The translations under genes and the position numbers were made by a program. The notes under the pieces were generated by a model. The model saw only the letters and a list, made by a program, of their open reading frames with translations, made no database searches and was not told the DNA's origin. From Aeromonas jandaei (GTDB lineage Bacteria; Pseudomonadota; Gammaproteobacteria; Enterobacterales; Aeromonadaceae), in the NCBI RefSeq assembly GCF_037890695.1, contig NZ_CP149571.1, forward strand, positions 1,828,001 to 1,892,000: a stretch of DNA of 64,000 nt. The letters are read 5' to 3'. Positions 1 through 10,955 of the stretch are shown piece after piece; positions within the stretch are counted from its first letter, which is position 1; each line of letters opens with the position of its first letter.

Positions 1-1
1 C

Positions 2-1162
2 GTTGCTACCGGCGTTCTGCCGCGTGCTCACGGTTCTGCCCTGTTCACCCGCGGTGAAACTCAGGCCATGGTCGTTGCGACCCTGGGTACCGAGCGTGAC
101 GCCCAGAACATTGATGAGCTGACCGGCAACCGCGCCGATCGCTTCATGCTGCACTACAACTTCCCGCCATACTGCGTCGGTGAGACCGGCATGATGGGTA
201 GCCCGAAGCGTCGTGAAATCGGTCACGGTCGTCTGGCCAAGCGCGGTGTTGCTGCGGTGATGCCGAGCGCCGACGAGTTCCCGTACGTGGTACGTGTGGT
301 TTCTGAAATCACCGAATCCAACGGTTCCTCCTCCATGGCCTCCGTGTGTGGCTCCTCTCTGGCGCTGATGGACGCGGGTGTCCCGATCAAGGCTTCCGTT
401 GCCGGTATCGCCATGGGTCTGGTGAAGGAAGAAGAAGGTTTCGTCGTGCTGTCCGACATCCTGGGTGACGAAGATCACTTGGGCGACATGGACTTCAAGG
501 TTGCCGGTACCACTGAAGGTGTGACCGCACTGCAGATGGACATCAAGATCGAAGGCATCACCAAAGAGATCATGGAGATTGCCCTGAAGCAAGCTCGTGG
601 TGCTCGCCTGCACATCCTGAAAGTGATGGACGAAGCCATCCAGGCGCCGCGTGCCGAGATCTCCGATTTCGCCCCGCGCATCCACACCATCAAGATCAAC
701 CCGGAGAAGATCAAGGATGTCATCGGTAAAGGTGGCTCCGTGATCCGTGCCCTGACCGAAGAGACCGGCACCAACATCGAGCTGGATGATGACGGTACTG
801 TCCGTATCGCCGCCGTTGACGGTGACGCTGCCAAAGAAGCGATCCGCCGTATCGAGGCCATCACCGCCGAGATCGAAGTGAACCGCATCTACGAAGGCAA
901 GGTTGTTCGTCTGGCTGACTTCGGTGCTTTCGTCAACATCCTGCCGGGCAAGGATGGTCTGGTTCACATCTCCCAGATTACCGATGCCCGCGTGCAGAAC
1001 GTAGCCGACTACCTGAAGATCGGTGACGTGGTGAAGGTGAAGGTACTGGAAGTGGACCGTCAGGGCCGCGTACGTCTCTCCATCAAGGAAGCGAACGCCC
1101 CGACCGAAGCTGCTCCGGCTGCCGATGCGCCGGTTGCTGCTGAAGCACCTGCTGCAGAGTAA
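2..1162 (+). CDS. pnp: Polyribonucleotide nucleotidyltransferase (PNPase), 5'-truncated by the window edge
   Basis: PNPase degrades RNA 3' to 5' by phosphorolysis and is a core part of the RNA degradosome. The open frame runs in from the left edge at base 2, and the first visible residues ([20 protein letters not shown]) lie in the second RNase PH domain. About 386 residues are present of a protein usually near 710. After the PH domain and its [17 protein letters not shown] phosphate-site region come a KH domain, with its GKGG loop at bases 725-736, and an S1 domain (about 892-1095). The tail is Ala/Pro-rich ([15 protein letters not shown]), as is common in this family. A strong terminator follows at once. 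Identity is certain; the true start is outside the window. Confidence 0.97.
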   Translation, partial: VATGVLPRAHGSALFTRGETQAMVVATLGTERDAQNIDELTGNRADRFMLHYNFPPYCVGETGMMGSPKRREIGHGRLAKRGVAAVMPSADEFPYVVRVVSEITESNGSSSMASVCGSSLALMDAGVPIKASVAGIAMGLVKEEEGFVVLSDILGDEDHLGDMDFKVAGTTEGVTALQMDIKIEGITKEIMEIALKQARGARLHILKVMDEAIQAPRAEISDFAPRIHTIKINPEKIKDVIGKGGSVIRALTEETGTNIELDDDGTVRIAAVDGDAAKEAIRRIEAITAEIEVNRIYEGKVVRLADFGAFVNILPGKDGLVHISQITDARVQNVADYLKIGDVVKVKVLEVDRQGRVRLSIKEANAPTEAAPAADAPVAAEAPAAE

Positions 1163-1200
1163 TCTGCTTGTCTGAAACCGGACTGATTCCGGTTGCAGTA

Positions 1201-1236
1201 AAAAGTCCGGCTCCCCAAGGGGAGCCGGACTTTTTT
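1201..1236. terminator. Bidirectional rho-independent terminator between pnp and cheB
   Basis: A near-perfect hairpin pairs 1201-1217 with 1220-1236. It has a GC-rich core (GGCTCCCC/GGGGAGCC) and A/T runs on both flanks, so it can end pnp on the + strand and the chemotaxis operon on the - strand. Confidence 0.9.
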
Positions 1237-1268
1237 ATGGGCAATGGCGGAGATCCCGGTCAAAGGAG

Positions 1269-2327
1269 TTATCTGCCGAGGATGGCGTGATGCATCTCCT
1301 GCAAAGGAAGTACATGGCGGGCTGCCGAGAGTTTGATCGCCTCCTTGGGCATGCCGAAGACAACACAGGAAGCTTCATCCTGGGCATAGGTGTTGGCTCC
1401 CGCGTCCAGCATTTCGCGCAACCCCCGGGCTCCATCATCCCCCATGCCGGTCATAATGATGCCGGTGGCGTTCTTGCCGGCATATTTGGCTACGGAGCGA
1501 AACAACACATCTACCGAGGGGCGATGACGGTTGATAAGAGGGCCATCGACCACTTCGACGTGGTAATAAGCGCCGCTGCGCTTGAGCATCATGTGTTTGC
1601 CGCCCGGCGCGATCAGCGCCAGTCCCGGGATCACCCTGTCATTGTTCTTGGCTTCTCTTACCTCTATCTGACACACCCCGTTGAGACGCTCGGCAAACAT
1701 GGCGGTAAATTTTTCCGGCATGTGCTGCACGATCACGATGCCGGGACTGACCCGTGGGAGGGCGGTCAGGACAGCCTCAAGCGCCTGGGTGCCCCCCGTG
1801 GAGGTGCCGATGGCGATGAGCCGCTCGGTGGTTTGTGCCATGGCGTGCTGGTTGGGGGACAACATGACATCGGCATTGAGTTTGGGATTGGTCGTGCGGG
1901 GCGCCGGTTTGCCGAGCCGCTTGATGTTGGCTTGCGCAGCGGCTCGTACTGCCATAGCCAGATCATGGGCTGACTCCTGCAAGAAGCTCTTTATCCCCAT
2001 GGTTGGTTTGGTGATGATATCGACCGCTCCGGCCGCCATTGCCTGCAGGGTGGTTTCAGCTCCTTTTTCGGTCAGAGAGGAGCAGATAACTACCGGGGTT
2101 GGGTGCTCTGCCATGATCTTGGTGAGAAAGGTGATGCCATCCATTCGTGGCATCTCCACATCGAGGATGATGACATCGGGCCACTCTTTCTTCAGCTTGT
2201 CCTGGGCAAAAATCGGGTCTGAGGCTGTTGCGATAACCTTGATATCTGGCTCCTGCTCCAACACAGCTTGCAAGACCTGTCTGACCACGGCGGAATCATC
2301 CACCAGCATGACCCGGATCTGTTTCAT
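1269..2327 (-). CDS. cheB: CheB: chemoreceptor glutamate methylesterase / response regulator
   Basis: CheB removes methyl groups from receptor glutamates (and can deamidate glutamines) when phosphorylated by CheA, giving adaptation. The 352 residues begin with a receiver domain: acidic pair D10-D11 and phospho-acceptor D56 in [12 protein letters not shown]. The methylesterase domain follows with the Ser-His-Asp triad visible in [15 protein letters not shown] and [11 protein letters not shown]. Its start overlaps the cheD stop by 4 bp (ATGA), so the two are probably translationally coupled. It is the last gene of the - strand chemotaxis operon. Confidence 0.96.
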   Translation of the reverse strand: MKQIRVMLVDDSAVVRQVLQAVLEQEPDIKVIATASDPIFAQDKLKKEWPDVIILDVEMPRMDGITFLTKIMAEHPTPVVICSSLTEKGAETTLQAMAAGAVDIITKPTMGIKSFLQESAHDLAMAVRAAAQANIKRLGKPAPRTTNPKLNADVMLSPNQHAMAQTTERLIAIGTSTGGTQALEAVLTALPRVSPGIVIVQHMPEKFTAMFAERLNGVCQIEVREAKNNDRVIPGLALIAPGGKHMMLKRSGAYYHVEVVDGPLINRHRPSVDVLFRSVAKYAGKNATGIIMTGMGDDGARGLREMLDAGANTYAQDEASCVVFGMPKEAIKLSAARHVLPLQEMHHAILGR

Positions 2328-2815
2328 TCTCGCGACTCCCGTTGATGTGGCAGACGATGATGGCGTAGCCAGACACTACCGCTATTGAGCTCGAAAATCA
2401 GACTCCGGTGGCCATAGTGGCCAAGATGATGAGCCTTGATATCAAGTCCCAGGTGTTTGGTCAGCTGCCAGGCTGCCTGAATATTTCTGGTGGCGACATT
2501 GTTGTCGCTCTGGATGTATTCTGGTGTGTCAAACATGTTGCCCCCTCCAAACAACTTCACCTCGTACTCATGAATGGGGGCGGGATACTGGGCAATCGCC
2601 TTTAGCAGCAGGGTGATGGCCTCATCGGCATAGCGCCCATCCAGCTCTGTGGAGGGTGTTCCCCGGGTTGGCAACATGTAATGGCACATACCGCCCTGTT
2701 TCTGCTCCGGATGCCACAAGGTGATGGCAACGCAGGAGCCAAGGAAGGTTTTTATGTGCACATCTTCCTTGCCAAAGAAGAGCTCACCCGGTTGCAGGAT
2801 CACCTCCCGTACCAT
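2324..2815 (-). CDS. cheD: CheD: chemoreceptor glutamine deamidase
   Basis: CheD converts receptor glutamines to glutamates so that CheR can methylate them. The 163-residue protein has the family core [13 protein letters not shown] with catalytic Cys28, and MCHYMLP with the likely catalytic His45. It sits between cheR (5 bp upstream) and cheB (4-bp overlap). E. coli lacks CheD; its presence marks this as a non-enteric type of chemosensory system. Confidence 0.94.
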   Translation of the reverse strand: MVREVILQPGELFFGKEDVHIKTFLGSCVAITLWHPEQKQGGMCHYMLPTRGTPSTELDGRYADEAITLLLKAIAQYPAPIHEYEVKLFGGGNMFDTPEYIQSDNNVATRNIQAAWQLTKHLGLDIKAHHLGHYGHRSLIFELNSGSVWLRHHRLPHQRESRE

Positions 2816-2820
2816 GCTGG

Positions 2821-3624
2821 TTATCTCTTCTGGTAGATGGAGGGAGAGACAAGCTGTAAACCATGCGGCAAGCCGTGCAGGCTTTCCGCATGGCTGACCA
2901 GCAGATAGCCGCCATGTTTCAGCTTGGGAACCAACCGTTGCAATACTTGTGCTTTGGTCTCCTTGTTGAAGTAGATCATGACATTACGGATGAAGATGAC
3001 GTCAAACATGCCAATGTCGGGCAGTTCCTGATTGAGGTTGATCTGCATGAAACGGACTTTTTCCCGCAACTTGCGATCAATGATGAAAATGCCCTCCTGC
3101 AGGCCGATGCCCTTGAGGCAGTATTTCATCAAAAATGAGAGCGGTATGTTATGGGCACGCTCTATTGGATAGCGCCCGCTCATCGCCTGCTCAAGCACCC
3201 GTGATGAGATATCCGAGGCCAGGATCTCCCAGCCTAGTGTGTTCCGCTTCTCTGCCAGGGTCATGGCAAGACTGTATGGCTCTTCACCAGAGGAGCTGGC
3301 GGCACTCCAGATCCTTAATGAGCGATCTGCCGGTATGTGGGTGAGAACCTGCTGGGTCAGAAAATCAAAATGCTTGGGTTCTCTGAAGAAGTAGGTTTCA
3401 TTGGTCGTGAGCAGATCGAGTGCCAGTTGCAGTTCGCCACTCCTGTCGGCCATGATGAACTGAAAATAGTCGTCATAACTTTCCAGCCCGTAGTGACATA
3501 CCCGCTTTGCCAGCCGACTGGCGACCAGCGCTTTTTTGGCAGGGGACATATCAATCCCCGCCGTCTGATGTAGCCAGCGTTGGAAACGGGAGAATTCGTC
3601 ATCATGCAGCTGGATTTGGTACAA
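2821..3624 (-). CDS. cheR: CheR: chemotaxis protein methyltransferase
   Basis: CheR methylates receptor glutamates with S-adenosylmethionine. The 267 residues carry an N-terminal helical CheR domain and a C-terminal SAM-binding fold with IWSAASSSGEEPYSLAM and the FDVIFIRNVMIYF motif. The start is TTG, supported by a GGAGG ribosome-binding site nine bases upstream; no better ATG lies in frame. The weak start codon may lower CheR output relative to its neighbours. Confidence 0.95.
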   Translation of the reverse strand: MYQIQLHDDEFSRFQRWLHQTAGIDMSPAKKALVASRLAKRVCHYGLESYDDYFQFIMADRSGELQLALDLLTTNETYFFREPKHFDFLTQQVLTHIPADRSLRIWSAASSSGEEPYSLAMTLAEKRNTLGWEILASDISSRVLEQAMSGRYPIERAHNIPLSFLMKYCLKGIGLQEGIFIIDRKLREKVRFMQINLNQELPDIGMFDVIFIRNVMIYFNKETKAQVLQRLVPKLKHGGYLLVSHAESLHGLPHGLQLVSPSIYQKR

Positions 3625-3681
3625 GTGTCTATGCCTCCACCAGAGATATTCAGAAGAGAGGCAATGCCTCTCTTCTCATGG

Positions 3682-5436
3682 TTAAAACCGGACGAAATCA
3701 GAATCATTGAGTGGACGCGATTGACCGGCTAATCGATCCTGGTTTTTGTTATTCCCCTCGGTAACGAAATGTCCTTTGGTATTGTGATGCGGAGTCTTAC
3801 CGCTGGCTTTGTTCTCTTTGTGTGGTTCCTCCAGAGTGAAGAACTCCATGGCAAGTTGTAGTTGTTCTGCCTGAGTGCTCATCTCCTCCGCCGTTGCCGC
3901 CAGCTCTTCGCTGCAGGATGCATTTTGCTGGGTAACCTGGCTGAGCTGGTTCATGGCGAGGTTGATCTGGCTGACGCCGGTTGATTGCTCAGTGGATGCA
4001 GCACTGATCTCCTGAACAAGATCCGATGTTTTGTTGATAGAGGGCACCATTTGATCCAGAAGGTTCCCAGCCTTCTCAGCCATATCTACACTGCTGGACG
4101 CGAGCTCACCAATCTCTTGTGCCGCGATCTGGCTGCGCTCGGCCAGCTTGCGCACTTCAGCCGCGACCACGGCAAAGCCCTTGCCATGATCGCCTGCCCG
4201 AGCGGCTTCGATTGCCGCATTGAGTGCCAGCAAGTTGGTTTGATAGGCGATGTCGTCGATGATGCCAATCCGTTTGGCTATCTGCTTCATTGCATCAACG
4301 GTGAGTTTGACGGCCTCACCACCCTCTATCGCCTCTTTCGCAGCCTTGCTGGCCATGCCATCGGTGATTTGGGCGTTGTCGGTATTCTGGTTGATGCTGG
4401 CACTCATCTGCTCTATTGATGCGCTGGTCTCCTCCATGCTGGCTGCTTGTTCACTACTCGACTGGCTGATGGATTGAGCTGTGGCACTAACCTGTTCGGC
4501 TGCGCTGGATAAGTTATCCGAGGCACTTCTCACCTCTGTCACTATATTGGTCAGGGAGGTAATGGTCTTGTTGAGAGCATCCTTGGTGGTACCGAATATA
4601 CCGGGGTAATCGGCCTCGATATGCTGGGTAAGGTCTCCTTTAGCCAAAGACTGAACTATCCGGATGACATCGCTCAGCGTACTGTCGATCACTTCGGCAA
4701 TCTGGTTTATTCCTTCCCCCATCGCTTGGAAAAAACCGCTCTTTCCTGCCAGATCCATACGGTGGTGCAGTTCGCCGTTGATGACTGCTTGCACGAGATC
4801 AGACATCTCTCTCTCTATAGTCACCTCCTTGGTTCTGTCTGCCCATTCGACAACGGCGCCAAGTCGTTCGCCATTGTCATTGAAGACCGGATTGGCGATC
4901 AGAGAGAAGGTTCTCCCCCCCAGCTTGATTTGGGTGCGATAGGTGCTGCTCAATTTGGCCAGCATGGCACGCTGGTGACCAGGATGCTTGTGAAAGCTAT
5001 CAATGTTTGCACCCATTAACTGGTTGGCGTTGAAGCTATAGAGCTCCTTTTTGATATCCCCTTCAGCCGCATTGAGCATCTCGGTCACTGCCTCGTTCAT
5101 GTAGATGATGTCGAAATTGGTATCGGCGATCATCACATTGGTCGTGGCGCAGTCTAGTGCTTTGCGAACCAGCCGGTTTTCATGGAGGAGGACCTGATTG
5201 TTATTAAGCTCCTCCCTGTAGCTCTCCAGTTTGTCGTTCATCAGAGTGACAAGTTCATTGATGCTGTGGCCGGTCTCTAGTAATGCGCCATTAAAACCGG
5301 AGAGATCGAGAGTGCTGGGCGATGTATCTTCGATAAATGCTTGCTGGATCTGTTTGATAGATGTCAGTAGCCGAGCCTGCTGGTGGGCTTCTGCTGTAGC
5401 GTTGCCGAAGAGTTTGCCAAAGAGTGATTGAGTCAT
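3682..5436 (-). CDS. Methyl-accepting chemotaxis protein, soluble PAS type
   Basis: This predicted chemoreceptor has no obvious membrane segment. The order is an N-terminal helical region, a PAS-like sensor (about residues 80-195, around [18 protein letters not shown]), HAMP-like linkers with the repeated KGDLT motif, and a signalling domain with the conserved hairpin tip around [22 protein letters not shown]. The ATG at 5436 is preferred because AAGGAC precedes it; an upstream in-frame ATG at 5457 lacks such a site. The protein ends in DSDFVRF, a tail pattern shared with the other two receptors of the operon. A cytoplasmic redox or energy signal is plausible, but the ligand is unknown. Confidence 0.92.
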   Translation of the reverse strand: MTQSLFGKLFGNATAEAHQQARLLTSIKQIQQAFIEDTSPSTLDLSGFNGALLETGHSINELVTLMNDKLESYREELNNNQVLLHENRLVRKALDCATTNVMIADTNFDIIYMNEAVTEMLNAAEGDIKKELYSFNANQLMGANIDSFHKHPGHQRAMLAKLSSTYRTQIKLGGRTFSLIANPVFNDNGERLGAVVEWADRTKEVTIEREMSDLVQAVINGELHHRMDLAGKSGFFQAMGEGINQIAEVIDSTLSDVIRIVQSLAKGDLTQHIEADYPGIFGTTKDALNKTITSLTNIVTEVRSASDNLSSAAEQVSATAQSISQSSSEQAASMEETSASIEQMSASINQNTDNAQITDGMASKAAKEAIEGGEAVKLTVDAMKQIAKRIGIIDDIAYQTNLLALNAAIEAARAGDHGKGFAVVAAEVRKLAERSQIAAQEIGELASSSVDMAEKAGNLLDQMVPSINKTSDLVQEISAASTEQSTGVSQINLAMNQLSQVTQQNASCSEELAATAEEMSTQAEQLQLAMEFFTLEEPHKENKASGKTPHHNTKGHFVTEGNNKNQDRLAGQSRPLNDSDFVRF

Positions 5437-5477
5437 GAGCTTGTCCTTTTGCTGCATGTCATGGTGTAGATACCGGT

Positions 5478-6047
5478 TCAGGAAAGTTGCAGATTACTCT
5501 GCGGTAAACGAGCCTGCGGCTGGGTTATTTCGTTGAGCTGGGCCATCTCTTCCAGTGACAGGACTTTTTCGGTGTCGATCAGAATGACGAACTTGCCATT
5601 CACCTTGCCCATTCCGCTGATGAAGTCAGCTCTGATTTTTGCGCCAAAACTGGGGGGCGGTTCGATGTCGGATGGGGGGATGCCTAGTACTTCAGATACT
5701 GAATCGACTACAACACCGATGTCATGACCAGCCGGCTCATCGCCTTGCTGCGGCATGCCTTCAATGATGACTATGCAACTTCTGCGCGTAATGTTTGAGG
5801 GAGCGCAGCCAAAACGGGCACTCAGATCCACGACAGATACCACAGATCCCCTCAGATTGATCACCCCGCGTATAAAGCTTGGCATCATGGGAATGGGAGT
5901 AATGTTGCCGTATTCGATGATCTCTTTGACGCCCAAAATATTGATGGCAAACATCTCGTTGTTAATCAGAAATGTCAGGTACTGGGCGTCGCCTGATTGT
6001 TCGTTCAATGTTGCCGGCGGCAGCGTGATATTGGTTGAACTGTTCAT
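5478..6047 (-). CDS. cheW: CheW: chemotaxis coupling protein
   Basis: CheW links receptors to the CheA kinase. The 189-residue protein is a single CheW domain (about residues 20-165) with [15 protein letters not shown] and [17 protein letters not shown]. It has short extra sequences at both ends, including a Gln/Leu-rich tail. It lies between two receptor genes, 12 bp from the next gene upstream. Confidence 0.95.
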   Translation of the reverse strand: MNSSTNITLPPATLNEQSGDAQYLTFLINNEMFAINILGVKEIIEYGNITPIPMMPSFIRGVINLRGSVVSVVDLSARFGCAPSNITRRSCIVIIEGMPQQGDEPAGHDIGVVVDSVSEVLGIPPSDIEPPPSFGAKIRADFISGMGKVNGKFVILIDTEKVLSLEEMAQLNEITQPQARLPQSNLQLS

Positions 6048-6059
6048 GCGGTCCTCCGG

Positions 6060-7994
6060 TTAAAAGTGAATAAAATCAGCTTCATTCACGGATGAAGATG
6101 GGGGCTGATGTGGCGGAATGGCCCGTTGTGGTGGGGCAATAAAGCTTCCTCTGGGAGGAGATGCTTTATGGCTTTTATGGCTCTGCTCATACTGACTGAT
6201 GTTGGTTTGCGCATTTTTCTCCAACGAGAAAAAGGACATAGTCTGCTGCAGTTCACTTGCCTGCGAGCTCATCTCTTCCGCTGTGGCTGCCAACTCTTCG
6301 CTGCTGGCCGCATTTTGCTGTGTTACCTGATTAAGTTGACTCATCGCCAGACTGATTTGGTTGGCTGCACTGGCTTGTTCAGAGGAGGCCGCATTAATTT
6401 CCTGAACCAGATCGGATGTTTTGCGGATCGAGGGGACAATTTTCTCAAGCAAACTGCCAGCGCACTCTGCCTTGCTGACGCTGTCGGAAGATAGCTCACC
6501 AATCTCCTGTGCAGCGACCTGGCTGCGTTCAGCAAGTTTTCGAACTTCAGCCGCGACCACAGCAAAACCTTTACCATGTTCGCCGGCGCGAGCTGCTTCG
6601 ATGGCTGCGTTCAGTGCCAGCAGGTTAGTTTGATAGGCAATATCATCGATAATGCTGACTTTCTTGGCTATTTGCTGCATGGCAGCCACTGTTTGCTGAA
6701 CAGAACGCCCACCTTCGGTTGCCTCTTTTACCGAGTTGCTGGCCATGCTGTCGGTGATTTTGGCATTCTCTGTGTTCTGATTGATGCTGGCACTCATCTG
6801 CTCGATGGATGCACTTGTCTCCTCGACGCTGGCTGCTTGTTCGCTGGTTGCCTGGCTAAGGGCTTGTGCTGTGTTACTCACCTGGTTGGATGCATTGGTG
6901 AGGTTATCAGCGGCATTGCGTACCTCTTCAATGATATGTGTCAGTGCCACAATGGTTTGGTTCAGGCCATCCTTTGTCTGACCAAAAATGCCCGGATAGG
7001 GCTCGTCAATACGTTGTGTCAGGTCGCCCTTGGAGAGAGAGGTTGCGATGCGCATTACATCCTCAAGGCTGGTATCTGTCACATGAGATAACCGGTTCAA
7101 TAGTTCTGATACACGCTTGATATAGCCCTGGCGATCCTCCAGTGAAATTTTATGGCTGAAATCCCCTTGCTCAACGGCGGCGGTAACCAGAGTCTCTATG
7201 TCGGTGATCAGTGCTCCCAGCGTTTTGACCATATTGTCCATGGCGAGCAGCAACTGTCCTGCTTCGTCATTTGATTCAACATTGATAGACACATCCAGGT
7301 TGCCTGCAGCCAGACTGTTGGCCACATGCAGTGCTTGTTCAATCGGGGCAATGATGCTTTTGATCAGCATGGCTCCGAACCAGGCAGCGAGGAGCATGCC
7401 TGCAGCGACAACGCTGGCCATGGTGATGAGCATGATGTGGTACCAAGATTGGGCCGCAGTGTATTCCGCTTTGGCTACATCGAGCTGCAGGGTTACCAGC
7501 TCGGTTATCTTGTTACCTATGGGGTCTATTGAGTTGTACAGAGCCCCGTCGAAGTTGCTGAGCATGCCAGAGATCGTGCCATGTTGGGTTGCCAGATATT
7601 TTTCCAGCTTGCCAATGTCTTGGTTGGCTGCATTAAACAGGCTTGTGACTTCGGCAGATAGACGCTGCTCTTCCCGAGTAAGAGTGGTTGATTGATATTG
7701 TTGCCATACATCCTTGATCTCTTTTTGTGCTTGCTGAATCTGGGTCAGAGCCTCTTCTGCCGGGATCAGACCAGCATTGGCTTTATTGACGTTGTCGATG
7801 ATCGAGACGGCGTAGCGATCAGAGATAGTTTTCAGTTGTTTGAGTGGAACCACCCGGTCGTTGTAGACCCGTTGCAACCCTGTATTGCTGCTCTGCATAT
7901 TATATAAGCCAAGGCTGCCAACTCCGAGCAGCAGTGTGCAAAGCAGGCAAAGCAGAACAATGAGGCGTAATTTTATGGTGGAGTTTTTAAACAT
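6060..7994 (-). CDS. Methyl-accepting chemotaxis protein with four-helix-bundle sensor
   Basis: A 644-residue transmembrane chemoreceptor. TM1 is about residues 10-30 ([20 protein letters not shown]) and TM2 about 188-212 ([20 protein letters not shown]). Between them is an all-helical periplasmic region of about 155 residues resembling the 4HB_MCP sensor. HAMP segments and a signalling domain with the [22 protein letters not shown] tip follow. GAGGAG precedes the ATG. The C-terminus reads NEADFIHF, matching the pattern of its operon partners. Its cytoplasmic half is very similar to that of the soluble receptor at 3682-5436, which suggests duplication. Confidence 0.93.
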   Translation of the reverse strand: MFKNSTIKLRLIVLLCLLCTLLLGVGSLGLYNMQSSNTGLQRVYNDRVVPLKQLKTISDRYAVSIIDNVNKANAGLIPAEEALTQIQQAQKEIKDVWQQYQSTTLTREEQRLSAEVTSLFNAANQDIGKLEKYLATQHGTISGMLSNFDGALYNSIDPIGNKITELVTLQLDVAKAEYTAAQSWYHIMLITMASVVAAGMLLAAWFGAMLIKSIIAPIEQALHVANSLAAGNLDVSINVESNDEAGQLLLAMDNMVKTLGALITDIETLVTAAVEQGDFSHKISLEDRQGYIKRVSELLNRLSHVTDTSLEDVMRIATSLSKGDLTQRIDEPYPGIFGQTKDGLNQTIVALTHIIEEVRNAADNLTNASNQVSNTAQALSQATSEQAASVEETSASIEQMSASINQNTENAKITDSMASNSVKEATEGGRSVQQTVAAMQQIAKKVSIIDDIAYQTNLLALNAAIEAARAGEHGKGFAVVAAEVRKLAERSQVAAQEIGELSSDSVSKAECAGSLLEKIVPSIRKTSDLVQEINAASSEQASAANQISLAMSQLNQVTQQNAASSEELAATAEEMSSQASELQQTMSFFSLEKNAQTNISQYEQSHKSHKASPPRGSFIAPPQRAIPPHQPPSSSVNEADFIHF

Positions 7995-8004
7995 ATGTGA
8001 CTCC

Positions 8005-10215
8005 TCAGTTGATGCTGATTTGGGTTTGGATTGATGGGGGATTTAATCGGTTAAATTGCCCTGATTCCTGGTTTATTGCGTGTTGAATAAGCGATGGAAT
8101 ATCGAGGATAAGAGCAATTTCTCCTCCTCCCAAAATGGTTGAACCGCTTATTCCCTGCAGCCGCTGGAATAATTTACCCAGAGGTTTGATGACAGTTTGA
8201 AATTCTCCCAGCAGCTCATCGACTACCAGTCCAGATTTTTTCCCTGCATAACTCACAACGACAATATTCTCACGACGTCCCCTGATGCCCTGGGTATCAA
8301 AGTAGTGCTGAAGACGAATGAAGGGCAGCACTTCACCTCGCAAGTTGATGTAATTTCGTCCTTGTGTATCGGCCAGAGCACTCGGTGTTAATTCTACGCA
8401 CTCGATCACCATATCCAGCGGGATCACATAATGGGTATCGCAGACCCTGACCAGAAAACCGTCGATGATGGCGAGTGTCAGCGGAAGGCGAATTTGCACT
8501 CTGGTGCCCTTGCCTGGAATGCTGTCGAGCTCAACTGTGCCTCTCAATGCCGTAATGTTGCGTTTGACCACATCCATACCGACGCCGCGGCCGGAGAGAT
8601 TGGTAATTGCTTCGGCAGTGGAGAAGCCAGGTTCGAAGATGAGTTGGTAAATCTCCTGGTCTGTCAGCGTACTGGTGGTACTGATCAAACCGCGTTCAAT
8701 GGCTTTTTGCTGGATCCTTGCCTTATTGAGGCCAGCACCATCATCCCTGATCTCGATAACGATGCTGTTAGAGTCGTGGTAGGCGTTGAGGTTCAACGTT
8801 CCTTTGGCAGGTTTGCCTGCAAGTAGGCGTTGCTCCGCCGATTCGATACCATGATCCATCGCATTTCTGACCAGATGCATGAGCGGGTCACCTATCTTCT
8901 CTACGACGGATTTGTCCAGCTCGGTTTCTGCACCTGATATTACCAGGGTTATTTCTTTGTTTAGCTCCTGACTTACATCTCGTACAACTCGTTGAAAGCG
9001 GTTGAAGGTATCCCCAATGGGGACCATTCTCAGGCGCAATGCGTTATCGCGGATCTCTTCCACCAGCATGGCGATCACCGATGTGGCTTCCTGTAGCTGG
9101 GCTTCCCTGATGCGCTGTGCGAGCAAGTTTGCCCCTGAACTGGCGACTACCAACTCCCCAACCAGATTGATCAGGTCATCCAGCTTGTCGGCATGTACCC
9201 TGACGTAGCGTCCCTCCTTGTTTTTACTCTCTTTGGTCTGGTTTTGTTTTTTCAGTGCTGCATCGACAACGGCTTCATTGACAGCGCCTTGTGCGATAAG
9301 GATTTCACCAAGCTTGGGCGCGGTTTCATTGGATGTTGCTTGCTGGGTTTGTAGTCCAGCGGCCAGCTCTTCTGCAGTCAGGGCACCGGTGTTGACCAGC
9401 AGTTGCCCCAGCATGGCGTTATCTTCCGGCAGCGATTCAATGAGATTGATGAACTCGGTGATCTTGCTGTGGGGGGGGAGAATGACAATCTGACAGTCAT
9501 CTCTGACAAATTCAAAGACGTCGCTGATGGCAGCCTTGTCTGCTTGGGAGTCAAAATCAATTTCGTAACCGAGATAGCAATTTTCCGGATCAAATTGCTC
9601 CCAATCCGGTATGGCCTGGTGAATGGTCTCCAGTGCACTGATAGTTCCGAGCGTGCAGAGATAGCGGAGAAAGGCCGCAGGATCCATGCCGTTGCGCAGC
9701 ACGTCCGGACCAAAGCGCAGAGAGATATGCCATAGCGATGCTGAGCTGGTGACAGCCCCCTCTTTTTCTATTTTGGCTTCGGGAGTGGGCACCGTATCTG
9801 GCAACGTGGTTTGCGGTACGCATTGGTAACGGGTGAGAGCGAGCCGCAAGCGCTGATCCTGCATTTCGTCGCTATCGCTCAATGCTGAGCCCTGTTCGGC
9901 CACGACGCAGATGAGTAGTTGGATGTGGTCACAACTCTCCAGCAGATCCTTTATCAAGGGAGAGGTGACAGCAAGTTGCTGGTTTCTTATCTGGTCGAGC
10001 AGATCCTCTACGATGTGGGTAAACCCGACGATCGGCTGCAGCCCAAAAAGCCCTGCGGAGCCTTTGATGGTGTGAGCCGCACGGAAGATGGCACCTATCA
10101 GTTCGCCATTATCTGGCTCACCTTCCAGTGAGAGTAGAGCGGATTCCATCTCTTCGAGTAGATCACGCGCCTCGGCAATATAGGTTTGTAAAGCCTGATC
10201 AAGATCGATACTCAC
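8005..10215 (-). CDS. cheA: CheA: chemotaxis sensor histidine kinase with an extra tandem-motif segment
   Basis: CheA autophosphorylates and passes phosphate to CheY and CheB. The 736 residues begin with an HPt domain with phospho-acceptor His48 in [12 protein letters not shown]2-like region lies at about 160-250. Residues 269-324 hold two copies of LG-x3-[VI]-x2-G-x8-9-AL/GL-x2-Q. Then come the dimerisation helix region, the ATPase domain (N box [12 protein letters not shown] boxes DDGAGL and GRGVGMDVV) and a CheW-like regulatory domain. The start is GTG with AAGGAG five bases upstream. The tandem segment resembles the MshEN c-di-GMP-binding motif, but the leading Arg of the first copy is Met here. 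Confidence 0.95.
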   Translation of the reverse strand: MSIDLDQALQTYIAEARDLLEEMESALLSLEGEPDNGELIGAIFRAAHTIKGSAGLFGLQPIVGFTHIVEDLLDQIRNQQLAVTSPLIKDLLESCDHIQLLICVVAEQGSALSDSDEMQDQRLRLALTRYQCVPQTTLPDTVPTPEAKIEKEGAVTSSASLWHISLRFGPDVLRNGMDPAAFLRYLCTLGTISALETIHQAIPDWEQFDPENCYLGYEIDFDSQADKAAISDVFEFVRDDCQIVILPPHSKITEFINLIESLPEDNAMLGQLLVNTGALTAEELAAGLQTQQATSNETAPKLGEILIAQGAVNEAVVDAALKKQNQTKESKNKEGRYVRVHADKLDDLINLVGELVVASSGANLLAQRIREAQLQEATSVIAMLVEEIRDNALRLRMVPIGDTFNRFQRVVRDVSQELNKEITLVISGAETELDKSVVEKIGDPLMHLVRNAMDHGIESAEQRLLAGKPAKGTLNLNAYHDSNSIVIEIRDDGAGLNKARIQQKAIERGLISTTSTLTDQEIYQLIFEPGFSTAEAITNLSGRGVGMDVVKRNITALRGTVELDSIPGKGTRVQIRLPLTLAIIDGFLVRVCDTHYVIPLDMVIECVELTPSALADTQGRNYINLRGEVLPFIRLQHYFDTQGIRGRRENIVVVSYAGKKSGLVVDELLGEFQTVIKPLGKLFQRLQGISGSTILGGGEIALILDIPSLIQHAINQESGQFNRLNPPSIQTQISIN

Positions 10216-10237
10216 AGTGACTCCTTGTCATGGTGGC

Positions 10238-10564
10238 TCAGGGCCGCTCGTCATGAGTGATGAGAGTTGGATCGCCAAAGAATCCGGATAATTGGCAAAG
10301 TTCCAGAAGTTCCAGCACGACGTTGCTATGCCAGACCAGCGAGAGGGGGTAACCCTGTTGCTGTGCACTTTTTTTGGCTGCGATCAGCAGTTGGAGTCCC
10401 GCACTATCTATCTCGGCAATATTTGCCAGATTGAGTTCCAGTTCCCGGCCTTGATAGATCAATGGGGTGAGTGCCTCTTTGATTTCGCCCACTGTGTATA
10501 TGGTGAGCTCGTCAGGTAGAGTGACCACTGTCTTGTTATCCAGCATCTCGCTTTGCAATGTCAT
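10238..10564 (-). CDS. STAS-domain protein (anti-anti-sigma-like) of the chemotaxis operon
   Basis: A 108-residue single STAS domain. The regulatory serine region is clear as IDSAGLQLL (Ser54), the residue phosphorylated in SpoIIAA-type proteins. It lies between cheY and cheA, 22 bp from the cheA start, so co-expression is very likely. STAS proteins are found in some non-enteric chemotaxis clusters, but their role there is poorly defined. No partner anti-sigma kinase gene is present in the window. Confidence 0.88.
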   Translation of the reverse strand: MTLQSEMLDNKTVVTLPDELTIYTVGEIKEALTPLIYQGRELELNLANIAEIDSAGLQLLIAAKKSAQQQGYPLSLVWHSNVVLELLELCQLSGFFGDPTLITHDERP

Positions 10565-10577
10565 ATGAGCTCCGGGA

Positions 10578-10946
10578 TCATGGCATGATCAGTTTGGATA
10601 CTGCGGAGAGCATCTGTTCCGGCTGGAACGGTTTGACTACCCATGCTTTGGCGCCTGCGGCCTGGCCTTCTTGCTTTTTGCTATCCTGCGACTCAGTCGT
10701 CAGCATGATGACGGGAGTGAATTTGTAGCTGGCCAGCTTTTTCGCCTCCTTGACAAAGGTGATGCCATCCATGTTGGGCATGTTGACGTCGCTGATGATC
10801 AGGTTGATCTTCTTGCCGTCGAGTTTTTTGAGCGCGTCCTTGCCATCACAAGCCTCCATTACTTCATAACCGGCGCCTTTGAGCGTCATGCCTACGACTT
10901 GGCGAATGGTTGCCGAGTCATCCACGATCAGGATCGTTTTGCCCAT
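10578..10946 (-). CDS. cheY: CheY: chemotaxis response regulator
   Basis: A 122-residue stand-alone receiver domain with acidic pair D9-D10, phospho-acceptor D53 in IISDVNMPNMDG, conserved Thr in MLTTESQDSKK and the switch Lys in WVVKPFQPEQM. It is the first signalling gene after the promoter-proximal receptor. Whether it acts on the flagellar motor or on another output cannot be told from sequence. Confidence 0.94.
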   Translation of the reverse strand: MGKTILIVDDSATIRQVVGMTLKGAGYEVMEACDGKDALKKLDGKKINLIISDVNMPNMDGITFVKEAKKLASYKFTPVIMLTTESQDSKKQEGQAAGAKAWVVKPFQPEQMLSAVSKLIMP

Positions 10947-10955
10947 ATATCTCTC

